In this document: in pieces, positions 1 to 11,844 of the stretch
How the letters are laid out: each line of letters opens with the position of its first letter
Numbering within the stretch: position 1 is the stretch's first letter
Assembly: GCA_914767715.1 (NCBI GenBank)
Contig: OU612069.1
Coordinates: 14,381,387 to 14,445,386, forward strand
Length of the DNA: 64,000 nt
DNA from: Membranipora membranacea
Lineage: Eukaryota > Bryozoa > Gymnolaemata > Cheilostomatida > Membraniporidae
Reading direction: 5' to 3'
Position numbers and translations under genes: made by a program
Notes under the pieces: generated by a model
The model's input: the letters and a program-made list of their open reading frames with translations, nothing else
What the model was told of the DNA's origin: nothing
The model's database searches: none

Positions 1-149
1 TGTTGATGAGTCTCAGCATTTGTACAACCAGCGACTTTTGAACATCTGTGAATATTAAGTTTGAAATTACATTGAAGACCCTAACACTTAGGATCCTAGT
101 TTGATAGTTGTATTTCATTTGGATATTCAATAAAATCCAAAGAAAATGA

Positions 150-2505
150 GAGTTATGGCCATAGAGTTAGTATATACTCTAGAGTGGACAATGTGTACAA
201 AAATAGCAACAGTTTTTGTCCTACTTAATTATTGCGAAATCCATGACACAACGCAATCTGGTTGTGCATGGCTAGTGCCTGTATCATATAAGTTATCATT
301 GAGAATAAACGTGATGGGTATGGAAATTTAGATTTTTAGAGCGCATAGAGCCATTTTTTCGGGAAAAAATTTTATCTGACACTATGTGGATCACTTGCAG
401 GTATTTTCAATAGCAGCCGTTTGAGAATATTTCTATGTTTTCCCATTGAAATAAGCCAAAATCTCAAACACAAACACATCATTGTAATGAAAGAGAAAAT
501 ACCGGGCTAGCTTAACTTTTTTCACTGACACATGCCAGCCATATAAGCTGTGTCCTGTCTCTCTTACTTATATTATATGTGAGGGCCATAGATAGTTTAG
601 CAAAGATGGTAGGGGAGGCAAAAATGGTAGGGGAGGCAAAAATCCTAGGCGAGTCAAAAGCATCACCAAGAGGGTGCAGTAGATTTGGCAAGTGGATATC
701 CCTGGGGAGCCACTTCTGATATGGGTTATTCAATAATAGTGTTTTTAGGCCACCATATTTAGATTCTAGGGGAGACAGTGCCTCCCTGCCTCCTCTAGAA
801 CTACGAGCCTGTATGTTACACACTCAAGGGGCTTATTTTATTTTTGATTGTTATGAAGTACAAGTTGACTGTGTAGAAGTGATCGGAGGTGTAGAAGTAT
901 TGTATGTGATGCTTACATTTACAAATAAACAACCATCAGAGAGAATTGCATCACATCCTCCCCCCCCCCAAACAAAATTATCTCTTATTTTGTGTGGTGG
1001 GAAATATGAAATATCTGGAAACTTAAAAATGTCACATCGGTGAGCACTCATATAACCATGTCTTGTGGGTAGAATTTTCTGAAAGTTTGTAGAACAGAGG
1101 TGAATGCAAATAGATAGATTTGGACCAATGACATATAGAAATTTTGGTTAAAAGATTTTAATTCCCAATATATACTATTATATGTACGTAAAGATTAAAG
1201 TATTTAAGTCTCAAATTACGCCCTCTGTACTCTTCTCAACTGAAGATTGGAGTTGCAAAGACGAAATTTACGGTGTTTTCTCCCTAATGTGTTGCGACTG
1301 ATAACTGAGGGCCATCTTCATACTATTTTCCAGACTGAATGAGGGAATTCAAGAAAATCCAGAGTCAATCTGGACAAGTATGAATCTTGAGTTGTCCATT
1401 CGACGTTTTCTTGATATTCAATGACTCAGCAGAAGAGATTATGTGTTTATTGATTTAACCTGCTGTGTTGACTTGAATAGTTTTGGCGATACAAATACAA
1501 TACCCCGGAAATGGAATTAAGACCTTTAAATGACATAGCCAAACCAAAACACGAGATGTTTAAGCTCAAAATTTTTGAACCACAGGTAACCTGCACGCCT
1601 TGTATAATTGGAAGTCACGATACTGGACATAAAATGAACTCACTGAGTGTGTGACATTTTAGTTAGAGAGACACGACACAGTTAAACTGGCAGGCAAGTG
1701 GTAGGGGCAAAACCGGCTAGCCAGGTAATGGTGATTATATCGTGATAATGTGTTTGCAGTTGAGATTTTAGTGTTTTATGGGGATTACACAAATCATTTT
1801 GTCCCCTAACTGCCAAAGAGGCAAGGCAAGCAGCAAACTTTTTCACTTCAAATCGCTTTTCCCATGTTTTCACAAATCAACGTCAGTAGCTGCAGCTGAT
1901 CAGATAAAATAAACCGACTGAGTGTACAACTTATTAGTTAGAGAGACAGGACACAGTTATATGCCTGGCAAGTGGCAAAAACCAGCTAGCCCTGTCATTG
2001 CGATATAAGCTCACGTGTTTGCGGTTGATATTTGGCGAGAATAAGAAAGTTTTTATACTGACTGGAAGAGAAAATACCTGCAGGTGATGTAGATGGTGTT
2101 ACATGTGGAATTCTCTGAAAAAATGGCTATAAGTGCTCAATAAACTAAATTTGTATGTCCATTTCTAATATTTTCAATGTTTAAGTCAATGATTCATGCG
2201 CTATCCACGCACAACCAGATTTCGTTGCGTCAAGGAATTGAAAGTGAAAATACCAGCAAGTGATCCACATAGAATCACATGAAAAATTTTCAGAAAAAAT
2301 GGCTATAAGCGCTCTAAAAATCTAAATTGCCATGCCCAATACTTATATTCTCAATGATAAGTTTTATGATACAGGCACTAGCCATGCACAACCAGATTGC
2401 GTTGTGGCATGGATTTTGCAATAATTAAGTAGGACGTTTTTAGCACTGCATTGTCCATGTCCACTCTAGAGTATATAATAACTCTATGGTTATGGCACAT
2501 CGTGA
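150..2505. repeat. Foldback element with long inverted arms
   Basis: The segment 150-425 recurs in inverted orientation at about 2253-2505. Shared landmarks are the TATATACTCTAGAGTGGACA region, the 'GTTGTGCATGGCTAGTGCCTG' region, and 'ATGGCTATAAGCGCTCTAAA' against 'GAGCGCATAGAGCCATTTTT'. The arms extend inward: 440-600 pairs with about 1940-2040 (tract around AGAGAGACAGGACACAG). Parts of one arm are also repeated directly at 1650-1770 and 1930-2045, and again at 2045-2240. No transposase is visible. This looks like a non-autonomous foldback or long-TIR DNA element with duplicated arm segments. The family is unknown. Confidence 0.5.
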
Positions 2506-3381
2506 ATCGAGGCTATTTTGAACAAAATGGCCGACAGCTACTGAATGCTATTTCTGAATATTTTCCCTTGTTTTTTCATGGTATCTTGTGGAAACTAAAG
2601 ATTTGACGCAGGAAGATTTTCTTCTGCCCTTATGATACTCTCTCTTTCTCTGTCTTGGCAATCAAACTCAAGACATGAAATATTATCAAGTGGACTAGAA
2701 ATGAGAAGTTGTCCTCTCTTAACCAACTAAGAAAACTTAGACCAAAAAAAGGAAATGGTCAACTATCAAACAGGTCTCAACAGTGTCAGTGAATAGATTA
2801 AACACTGCAAAATTTCCCTCCCACCTCCCTTTCACTAACTTATAATGTCCATTTTTAAAATTCTAACGATTTCATTTGTTCATCAATGATTAGTACCCGG
2901 TCTATCAAACAATATGAGTACAGTGTGCTTAATTGTGACTTTTGATTGGAAATGCGTGAAGTACATCCATATTTTTCCCCAATTGGATTATAAGAAAGAA
3001 ATAAATACACCTCCATCCTTAAATTCTTGGTCTGTGTCGAAAATGATTTGCCTGTTTGGGACGACTTTTAACACCCTAATATTAATAATAAAAATAATTT
3101 ACACTGCATTTGCTATCCAGTGCGTCTCACAGGGACAATGAAAATATGCATATATAAGATATGATACAACTCATTTTTATAGCACATCCTTGTACTAGCT
3201 ATGGGTGGGCAAACTAGGGTTATGTATGAAGAGCTAACCTCCATTATCAGCATGAATAGTGACTGGGATTCCAAAGACAAAAACCCAGGATCTAGGAGGG
3301 TCAAAACTAACTTTGACTAGGCTGCCTTTGGCCAATACTGTTTTGTGATTATTTCTGGTGTGAGTATAGCAGCCTGGTAAC
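2506..3381. other. Gene-free AT-rich spacer
   Basis: Nothing supportable as a gene was seen on either strand. The short open frames here lack splice signals and codon character. Confidence 0.5.
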
Positions 3382-4432
3382 TAGTGATGGCAAATTGTCA
3401 GATTTTGGCGAGACGGGACGAGACCGAGACAGCAAGAAAATTCGGGACGAGACCGGGACGAGACCGAGACATATAACGATGCCGATAAAACATTCTTCAG
3501 ATATCACAATTTAAAAGAATGGTGGATATTCATTCACTATCACTAGTGCAATCAGCTTATAGTACATTTGATTCAAGTTGTAGCTTATGATCTATAGCAA
3601 TAAGGATCTATGTTGAAACCAAGTTTCATCAAATTCTGTCAAGTATTTATTGAATTATAGAAAGCCACACGCTCGTGCAGACTTCCACTAATTCTTGCAA
3701 ATTAAATTTTGTATGAGTATCAGCCTGCCACACATGATTGTCATTGCCCAAATTTATACTCATTATTTATGGGTGTAATCCTACTGTAATCCTCCTCAGC
3801 CAATCTAAAACATAGGCCTATCTATAGTGATAACTAAATAAAATAGTAAAACCAAGGAGAAGCTGTTTCTTCTTGTTTATTATACCAACCAGTCAAGTGA
3901 TTCAGCTTCTGGATATGCTTAGGCTCAACTATCTCCTCATATTTATACAATTTGATACCCCATTAGTCATTGTATCCCTTCTCCCTCTTGCCCCAGGTCC
4001 AAATCAATGAGAAAGCTCCACATTGATCATCCATTCCATCTTTTTAACAGAAGTTGTTTACATAAATATGGCCTTGACTTATCAATCAAAACAGACAGCC
4101 AATCAATCAAATCTGACAGCCAATCAGATAACATTTCCGTTAAATAATTGCAGCAAAAGCATGACTAATAACTATCATTCCATTATATCATAGTCAGAAT
4201 TACAAGTGACATCACATAATAACCGTTGTGGAGTGGGTAAGAGCATGGACTGCTGATCACTAGGTCACTGGTTCGAGTCTGGGTGAAGGCAATGTTTTGA
4301 CCAGCTATACCATTTACAATGCCAGTGGTCTCGACCTGTAGTAAGAGTTGTCTGTCTCGACGAGACGAGATACTGTCCCGAGGAGACAAGTCTTGCGAGA
4401 CCAGGAATTGTCCCGTCTCGTTGCCATCACTA
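3382..4432. mobile_element. Non-autonomous hAT-like DNA transposon
   Basis: The ends are a perfect 12-bp inverted repeat, TAGTGATGGCAA at the left and TTGCCATCACTA at the right. Just inside each end lie tracts rich in CGAGACGGGAC / GTCCCGTCTCG. The flanks carry near-identical GGTAAC-containing sequence (left CTGGTAAC; right GTGGTAAC, offset by one base), compatible with an 8-bp hAT-type target duplication. No transposase frame is visible, so this is probably an internally deleted derivative. A tRNA-like segment (4218-4290) lies inside it. hAT assignment is inference from TIR sequence and duplication length. Confidence 0.6.
4218..4290 (+). repeat. tRNA-derived SINE-like head
   Basis: The segment shows a pol III A-box-like TGGAGTGGGTAAGAGCATGG and a B-box-like GGTTCGAGTCT at tRNA-like spacing. 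It does not fold as a clean cloverleaf and has no matching acceptor stem, so it is a SINE head or tRNA relic nested in the hAT-like element. Confidence 0.45.
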
Positions 4433-4824
4433 CGTGGTAACTGGTAACGGTAGGCAAGGGCTAGGCTTACTGTTGTTCTGTTTGTCTGTCATTTTAGTAT
4501 CAATCTGTCACAGGGGGGAATCGGTTATATCATTCATTACTGTCCTTGTTGGAACATATTTAATTTTTTTGTTCATTGCTTCGATATTCCTTTGATATGA
4601 GCAGTGGCTGTTCATTGCTCTCCTAAACACTTTCAATAACTTTATCATAATCATCAACTTACTTAAGATGCATTGATCATACATATTATATTTTGTTTAT
4701 TCAACTGGCTAGATATAATGCACTGATCATATAGTTCCATTGGTACTGGCTCAAAACTGTGCTTTAGCATCAGAATGAAAAACTTGCCTCGTCGAAAAAA
4801 AGTCACTAAGGTGATATTACTTAC

Positions 4825-5131
4825 TGATGACATATAGCATTAGAACAGATGTCACACCAATGATCCCAAGGTCGAATGCAGGCTTCCATTTCACAGACAG
4901 CTCCATCAAAGAATTTTGCAGCATAATCTTTCATTGTAGCCTCCTGGATCATATCCTTGTAATACTCAGGGTTATCCAACCAGGAAGGATTATCACACTC
5001 ATCATCACCATTAGCTGTGTGTGTCGTTGCTAGAGAGCGATTAGACAAAGCAGAACCGAGTCTTTTGACTTTTTCTTTTACTTCTGATATTAAAACTTCC
5101 TGCGCCTCAACTGCTTCTTGTATTTCCATAG
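4825..5131 (-). CDS. Probable exon of an unknown acidic protein
   Basis: An open frame of about 101 codons begins at an ATG (5129) two bases after a TAG acceptor-like site and ends at a good donor (GTAAGT at 4824-4819). The peptide starts MEIQEAVEAQEVLISEVKEK, with heptad-like charge suggesting a short coiled coil. It continues into an acidic stretch and ends in a Cys/Trp-rich tail (VCEMEACIRPWDHWCDICSN). The five cysteines could bind a metal, but no family is recognised. It could be a first coding exon or an internal exon ending in phase 2. No partner exon was identified. A plus-strand frame over the same bases lacks these features. Confidence 0.45.
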
Positions 5132-5249
5132 CTAGCGAAACAAAAAAGACACAACTATTATCATAGGCGTATTTAACTATCTCGAACTCTCGAATGTTAG
5201 AGGCAAGGATGGTTAGAGTGTTGGGAAAAATGTTCCACCCTCGAATCAA

Positions 5250-7400
5250 GTAATGAGGAATTGTCTTCTTTTTCTGTTATTATTATTAGTTGTCCTCTCT
5301 TTGCCACTGGACATAAAAGTAAAATTTTGATATGAAACCAGTAGACTTTTTGTTGTCTATTGACATTCCAAGGTCATCTTAATTAATACTTTGGGATGCA
5401 ACGAAGTTACAGGAAAATACAGATAGAGCAAATCTTTTCTCCCTAAAAACTTCCTCATGCTACCCTAATGCTACCCAAATCTCTGGAGTATTGCTGTGTA
5501 TATATTGTTACCCAGAAAGTCCCTTGACTTTTATCCCTCCAATCCTCTCATCAATATGCATATTTAGCAACAAAGCAAAGCAAGCACACCTGTCTGTTTT
5601 TGTTTTTTTTTCATCATCATCATCATCATCATGATCATCATTTCATTATTGATGATGATGTTGGTGGTTGATTGATTGCTTGTTGTTGATTCATTGATTT
5701 TGTTGTTGTGTTGATTCATTGAGACTGTCAACAGAACTACACAGAACCACCACTTGGCCATCATAGTCATAGCTATCAATCATGGTGGGTCACAACACAG
5801 CCTCAGAGTCAGACCCACTGCAGTCATCATGGGCACCTGCTGGATCAGACATAGTACACAACATTATATACATCATATTTATTCTGGGGAATGATGTTGA
5901 TTTTCCAATCTTTAACCTGGAGGTCAACAAGTCACTTACTTACCATTGGAGTTTGTCTGGTTATGTTAATATTCTCTACTCTAACAATTTGTTAGAGACT
6001 CTAACAAATTTGTTAGAGTCTCTAACAGATGCTTGTCTCCTGAAAAAAATTTTTCCGCTGCGCGGGGCTTTTTTTTTTAGAGAGTTGACCAGACAGATTA
6101 AATACGCCTGTGACTTCTATAAAAGACATATGCCCTGTGTCGATGTATTATGCAGTGTAGTTATGTTATTTAACTCGCCAGTGGTCCCTAGTCAGTATTA
6201 AAATAATCCCCAATGCCTGAGAATGCATATTTTGATGGTTTAGATTATTTATGTTTGACAAATTGTGAGCAAGGAGTTTGAAAAAGGAGTGGAAAAGGCC
6301 TCTCATTTCAAATTGTTGTTTGTCTCAACTGGTAATTTTCCTCTCTTTATCAGCAAATGTTATTCATGACCACAGCCAATCAGAGCAGAGACTGCAGAGA
6401 GTGACTTCCTGCCAAAAAGAAGTACAACTTGAGTTGCTGTAATAATTTTGATGAACTGTCCAATCAGCAAGAGCATAGTTGTGAAATCCCATTTATCAAG
6501 ATGGGTTCTACCGCAAATTTCCTAAAGTGTTTGAACCTCTTGAAAAGAAACTAAACTAAGTAGCAGAGAGATATAGATAGCACTCAGGTATAGTCCATGT
6601 TTCAAACTATAGTCTAGTTTTACCTGGGACTCCAAAGCCCTCCGCTACTCATATAAGAAGGGAAAGTTTCACTGCAGACATGGCCATAAATTTGCCTCAT
6701 AATTTGGTAATCAATGGCGGTTTTCACCAGTCAAACGTGGTATGTTATGCCTCCCATTGTCACTTAGGTGTTAGAACGGGCTTATTTAAGTACTTTCACT
6801 ACTTTTATCTGGTCTAAGTTCCTCACATGGTTTTTAAATGGTGAATGAATGATTTATTTTCAGTCTCTCTATCCCCCATCAAACATTTGCATTGGAATTA
6901 TAATTCAATACCCTGCAAAAGTGGTTACTATATTACTAGCTATGTCTCAACTACACTTGTCGTTATTTACATCATGATATATTGTCTCTGGGTGTCTGAA
7001 TATACCATTGAGTAAACATGTCAAATATTTTAATAATTTTCAACTGGAGACAGACATATAAAAAGACTGAGGACATAAATGAATTTTAATGGAGGGACCA
7101 TATTAGTACAACCCTTGGAAACAGCCTTGTTAAGTCACAGGCTACATTTCGTTTCCACTCCCTCTCTGTAACTCCCTGTTGTGAGTGATAAGGCGATTAA
7201 GAAGACACTATCTGGATTGGCCATCAATTTGTGGTCATTATTACCTACAGTTTCAACTCTCTTCTTTTCCCTAATTGACTCACTATGATGTCATTTGTTG
7301 ATATTATTAGATATAAACACTATAGAAGAGCATTGCATCAGGAAATTACAAGCTCTAGATTAGAGTTGGCTACGCTACAATGGTGTAACATGTGATCACC
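5250..7400. other. Gene-free region with simple repeats
   Basis: The stretch contains a TCA/TGA trinucleotide run (5608-5665), a TTG/GATT-rich low-complexity tract (5650-5725) and a small self-complementary CTCTAACAAATTTGTTAGAG block (5980-6030). Open frames in these repeats have no splice context. Otherwise I see nothing. Confidence 0.5.
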
Positions 7401-9268
7401 AGAGTGCAGTGGTGGGCACAGGTAGGATTTTCTCACTTTCAAGTAAGGCTATGTCTGGGCCTCTCTAATCTAAAGTGAACGAGAGTCAGCCAGCTGGACC
7501 ACAAATAGAGAAGAGTGAACTATAAATTATCTACAGAGCCCCAGAGTAGAGTAAAGGAGTAAGTACACTGGTTAGATTCGAGTGGAAGGGAGTAACACAG
7601 GTCTCAGAGTCGAGTAAATATACAAGTGACATTCAAAAACTAGGTCTCAAACTACAGTGTGTTAATTATGGCAAAAAGTCATTATGATGAAGTCAGAGCT
7701 TGGTCAAGTCAAAGTTGCAATATTTTGAAGGATTTGCCTTGTACTAAAGACTAGCTAAAAAATGCATGTTATAGTCAGGGAGTTACATCATGGGATTGCA
7801 GATTCAGACCAAAACGTTGCCGAACAAACAGAAGTCTAGCTTTTTCAACGATTTTACAGAACCAGTGCTATTTTATCGCTTTTTATAACAACAGCTTTAT
7901 CTACAAGACCTAAACTGAGAGCTATTGCCAGCATACGATTTATATCATCTCTGTCATGATAATGTATGTTTCATAAAAAAAATAGATACAAAAAAACATT
8001 CACATACAAGTTACTTATGATAAAGTTGTGTCAGGTTAGCATGGCAAAAATTTATCATAAATAACTGCCTGACTTTAACATGAATTGGCCTTTGGGTAGC
8101 ATTTAAAGGAGTGCGAGCAAACTCCAATCATGCTTAAACTTTTTGATGGTGTTATTCTAGTTATTCTTCTTACATTAGTCTGTAAGCTAGACATATGTGT
8201 AGTCTATCATAGTATTGTATCAGATAGAATATCAGATTGCAAAATACCAGACTACAAATGGTAATTCCCCTGTTACCAAGCAACATGAAAATAAGGAAAT
8301 GGCAAATGAACAATTTTTTTTATATCAAAACATTAACATATAAAAACTCTCCTGTCTACTCGAGTGGCTCACAGTAAATACTCAAGGAGTAGAGTCATAA
8401 TATAAAACGACACTCTGAGAGAAGGGTAGGCGAGATTAAACTGATGAAAATGTAGAGTGGAGTGGAGTCAAGACCACCAAAAGTGAACTTAGAGTAGAGT
8501 GATTTTGACCAGCTTCCCCAGCTCTTGTGAACTTGGGTGAGCTGGAGTTTCCCACCCCTGTCTAATTTGTTTCTGTAGGTTTCGGAGGGAACTGGGTAAA
8601 TTATCGGTAACGCAAGTTGGCCAGACCAAGTAAATTCAGCATGTCTAAACATTATTTCTTCCAATCTCTGCTTTGTGCATGACTTCTAAATGATGACAAG
8701 GTTATATTATCTGGGGGGCCGCCAGGGGGTTTAAGTCTGGTGGACTCAGACTAGGGTAATGACAATCGAAGCTGCCAATTGGGATGACAACTTTGCCAAA
8801 TTAAATCGCAGTGTCATGTACTCATAAGACATATCCTTAATCTTTTTTATCATCGATAAAAGTAAATATGCTTGTAATATAGGGCTTTTTGATTTGGTGA
8901 CCGCTGTGGCGTATGGAAGCTGGAGGCTATGAAAGTATCGCTTGTGTACTGGCGTAGGAGGTGAAAGAGGTGAAAAATTATGTTGAGTTGATCAAGTTAG
9001 ATTGGTGAAATTAGATGAGACTAGTAAGATAGAATTGTATTGTAGATTAGACTATAAGGAAGGGAGAAATCATGAAGGTTCAAATAATCGTAAATGTATA
9101 ATGATCAGCCTGGTCGTAATGAGTCACCTACATGTAGTCAATAATATTTATGTTAATTGGATATTTAACTTATAGAGCGCTTGACCTTGAGCGAATCCTC
9201 CCACTATTTACAGCCTCCCTTCTACTGTTTGAGTAAACACTGTGTGAATAATGTTGTGGTACACTTAC

Positions 9269-9336
9269 CTGATGTTATACAGGACGATCAGTGGCACTGG
9301 TATGAGGTGGAGTGAAGATCTGTCGGAACGGCTTTT
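9269..9336 (-). pseudogene. Array module E, copy 1
   Basis: A 68-base exon-like block is bounded by TTTTTAG upstream and CAG|GTAAGTG downstream on the minus strand. It shares AAAAGCCGTTCCGA with the 28.7-kb copy. One frame stays open, but the peptide is unlike the other copies, so the coding sense is probably lost. Confidence 0.4.
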
Positions 9337-9543
9337 CTAAAAAGAGCAAAAGAAATATGATTGGTTGGACAATGAGTTTATTTATTTTGCAACGAAATAG
9401 CTTCTTTCATTAAGTACTATAATTGGAATTGAACTGAGTCAACTTGCTATACTGGCTACTGTATTTTTTTCAAACAAAAGAAACCAGAGTAGATCTCAAA
9501 ACAGTTGATAGCCAGCTCTGTAATAGACAAGTATTCAGTTTGT

Positions 9544-9586
9544 GAAACTAGGCTACTTTGTTTCCTATAAGTATTTAGAATAGGTT
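9544..9586 (-). pseudogene. Array module T, degenerate copy
   Basis: A CCCTAATGATGTCAG acceptor-like tract precedes AACCTATTCTAAATACTT. The frame that is conserved in the better copies has a stop here. Confidence 0.35.
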
Positions 9587-9958
9587 CTGACATCATTAGG
9601 GGAATAAACAAGCTCTGCTCTTATTTCAACAGCACAATTTATATATATAATAGGGAAAGGAACTAATTCAAGCCCAGCATAACACAAGGTCACAAATCAT
9701 GGAACGTTATTATGATAAATAATAAACCAAAGAATGAACTTGAGGTGTTTCTATTTTGGTAGCTCTATCAAATGTGCTGATTTGTGTCGGTTTGTTTTTG
9801 CAGAATCTTGCAAATCATGCTAGCTCAGAGCTAAATCTCCCATAAATCCTCACAAACAACATTAGACTAATAGAGGAATGACATACTCTAGACAATTTGA
9901 TTAAGTTAACCTTACATGAACAAAACAGCAGTTCTGAAAAGCCTAGGGACTACTTGCC

Positions 9959-10026
9959 TAGTCTAAGTGCTCAGACTCCAAGGCGCAGGGAGTTACCTGC
10001 GCCTTGGAGTCTGAGCACTTAGACTA
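9959..10026. repeat. Perfect 31-bp hairpin
   Basis: Arms 9959-9989 and 9996-10026 are exact reverse complements around the six-base loop 9990-9995. The arm begins TAGTCTAAGTGCTCAGACTC. The absence of any mismatch suggests a recent miniature hairpin element. A microRNA-like precursor is possible but unsupported. Confidence 0.85.
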
Positions 10027-10752
10027 CCACTTGCCCATCCTTAGTGCGGGCTATTTTTGGAAGGGGAAGCCATCCAAGTTGGTGAATTTTTGGTAAGCAG
10101 GGCAAGCGGATTTGACTGTAGGCTGGCAGGAGGAATTATGTCTTCTAATCTGCAAACTATATTCGAACGATTAGAGCTGCTATTTGAGATGGCAACTCCT
10201 AAGATCGGCATATTTGCAGAATGAATTCACAGTGCTCATGATTCATAAAGATTGAGATTGGCCATAACAAAATATTCTTGTTATTCAGACCAATTTTTGA
10301 TTCAGCGGCAGGGTTTTGATTGGAATTGGAAGGCTACCAAGGTGTTGCTTTCATACTTCTAGAGAGATGATGAAGTGGGACAACTCTGCTAAGGTCAAGT
10401 TGTGCCTTTTGGATGAGAATATGTAAGATATGGTTGGACTGTAAATAAGATTATGATAGTGTGATCCCACCAGACTCTTGCCAACTGTCCGTCGGTCACT
10501 AGAATATGAGAGAGCAGTTAAATTGATAAAGCTATTGATTCATCGGTTGTATATAGGAATCGGTCTGGTCATTAAGCTTCTCCTGCAGGTAATTAATAAT
10601 ATATTAAGAGAAACCAGATCTATAATTTGGTAAGGTGCTTGACCTAGAAGCAAATCCTCCAACACCTTATATCCTCCCCATGTTTTTTTAATATGGGGGA
10701 CAGAAATTGAGCTGGATGAACATTGAATTAACTAGTTGCGTAACAATATGAG

Positions 10753-11760
10753 TGTAGCGGACAATTATTAACAGGTATCATCATTTATTAAATTTACTGA
10801 GAAGCACCAATCCTATTTTATAACTACCTTAATCATAATCCTAACAAAAACATGTGAACTGAGCATAAAGCATGTTTGTACCATTTTTAATCATCATGTA
10901 CCATTTTAGTCATAATTATGTCAATAAAACTAAAATTTAGCAAGCTATTACCACAATAAAGATTCAGTGCACTGGCCAAACTAACAATAACATGTTTTGA
11001 CAGCGCTGTATTAAGCCGGATATTTGCGATGAGATGAATCAGGCCGCTGAATCATTTTCGGGTCCTGCACCTAGGGGTTGGTCCTAAACTAGCGATGACA
11101 TCCTATTGACTGAGTTGGGACAAGGTAAACAAGGGATACATTTGAAAGGAACACTGGTAGTCCTGGTCAGTGGATTTATTGCAGCCATCAGAGTAGAATG
11201 AGCTTGCATGGTAAACAAGGGATACATTTGAAAGGAACACTGGTAGTCCTGGTCAGTGGATTTATTGCAGCCATCAGAGTAGGATGAGCTTGCATAATTT
11301 GTCTGTGTAAAATACAATATAATACACATAATTTGTACTTTAATAAATTATCTGCTACAGTAAGCAGATTTTTTATGGAACAGAAACAAACAAGCTACTA
11401 TTAGAGAGCAAAAGGTTCGTTATTTTTATCATTTATTTTATACCTTGTTAGCTCACAGTTGATGATCAATTGTACACATGTCAAACAAATATGTCTGGCT
11501 TAATCTTTGTGTTCCAGTTATCAAATCTTATCAAATTAACTTCTTGTGTGTATTCAAATATCATTTATCATGTGATTTATTTCATATATATTACCCTTTT
11601 AGATTTCACGGTGTGTTAATCGATAGTAACCAGTGGAAGTTGGACACAAATAAACTTAAAATATAACCCCAAAATAACTTCCATCGATCCATCCATCAGT
11701 AAAATCCAACCTCCAACAGTAGCTTCGGGTAAACCTAGCGACCCAGTAAAAACTGCTACA
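10753..11760 (+). repeat. 5' LTR of the BEL/Pao element
   Basis: It begins TGTAGCGGACAATTATTAAC and ends CTGCTACA (TG...CA). Relative to the 3' LTR it carries an extra copy of an 88-base segment (about 11122-11297 holds two copies beginning GGTAAACAAGGGATACATTT). A 62-codon open frame at 11478-11666 recurs unchanged in the 3' LTR and is LTR sequence rather than a gene. Confidence 0.93.
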
Positions 11761-11844
11761 GCCACAACTTCAGTCTCCCATGAAAATCAAAGGAAGCTTT
11801 CTAACAAGAGCACTCAAGTATCCACAAATGGGCGACTCTACAAC

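Noticed and set aside
5782-6201. 139-codon plus ORF
   Set aside because: Composition changes abruptly, it runs through a hairpin repeat and homopolymers, and it has no splice or family evidence.
7408-8561. Second hAT element with CAGTGGTGGGCA / CCCACCCCTG ends
   Set aside because: Ends match over only about 10 bases with a mismatch, and no target duplication is visible. The 89-codon minus ORF inside has no support either.
11478-11666. 62-codon ORF, identical at 16551-16739
   Set aside because: It lies inside both LTRs, so it is duplicated with them; no protein similarity or conserved start context.
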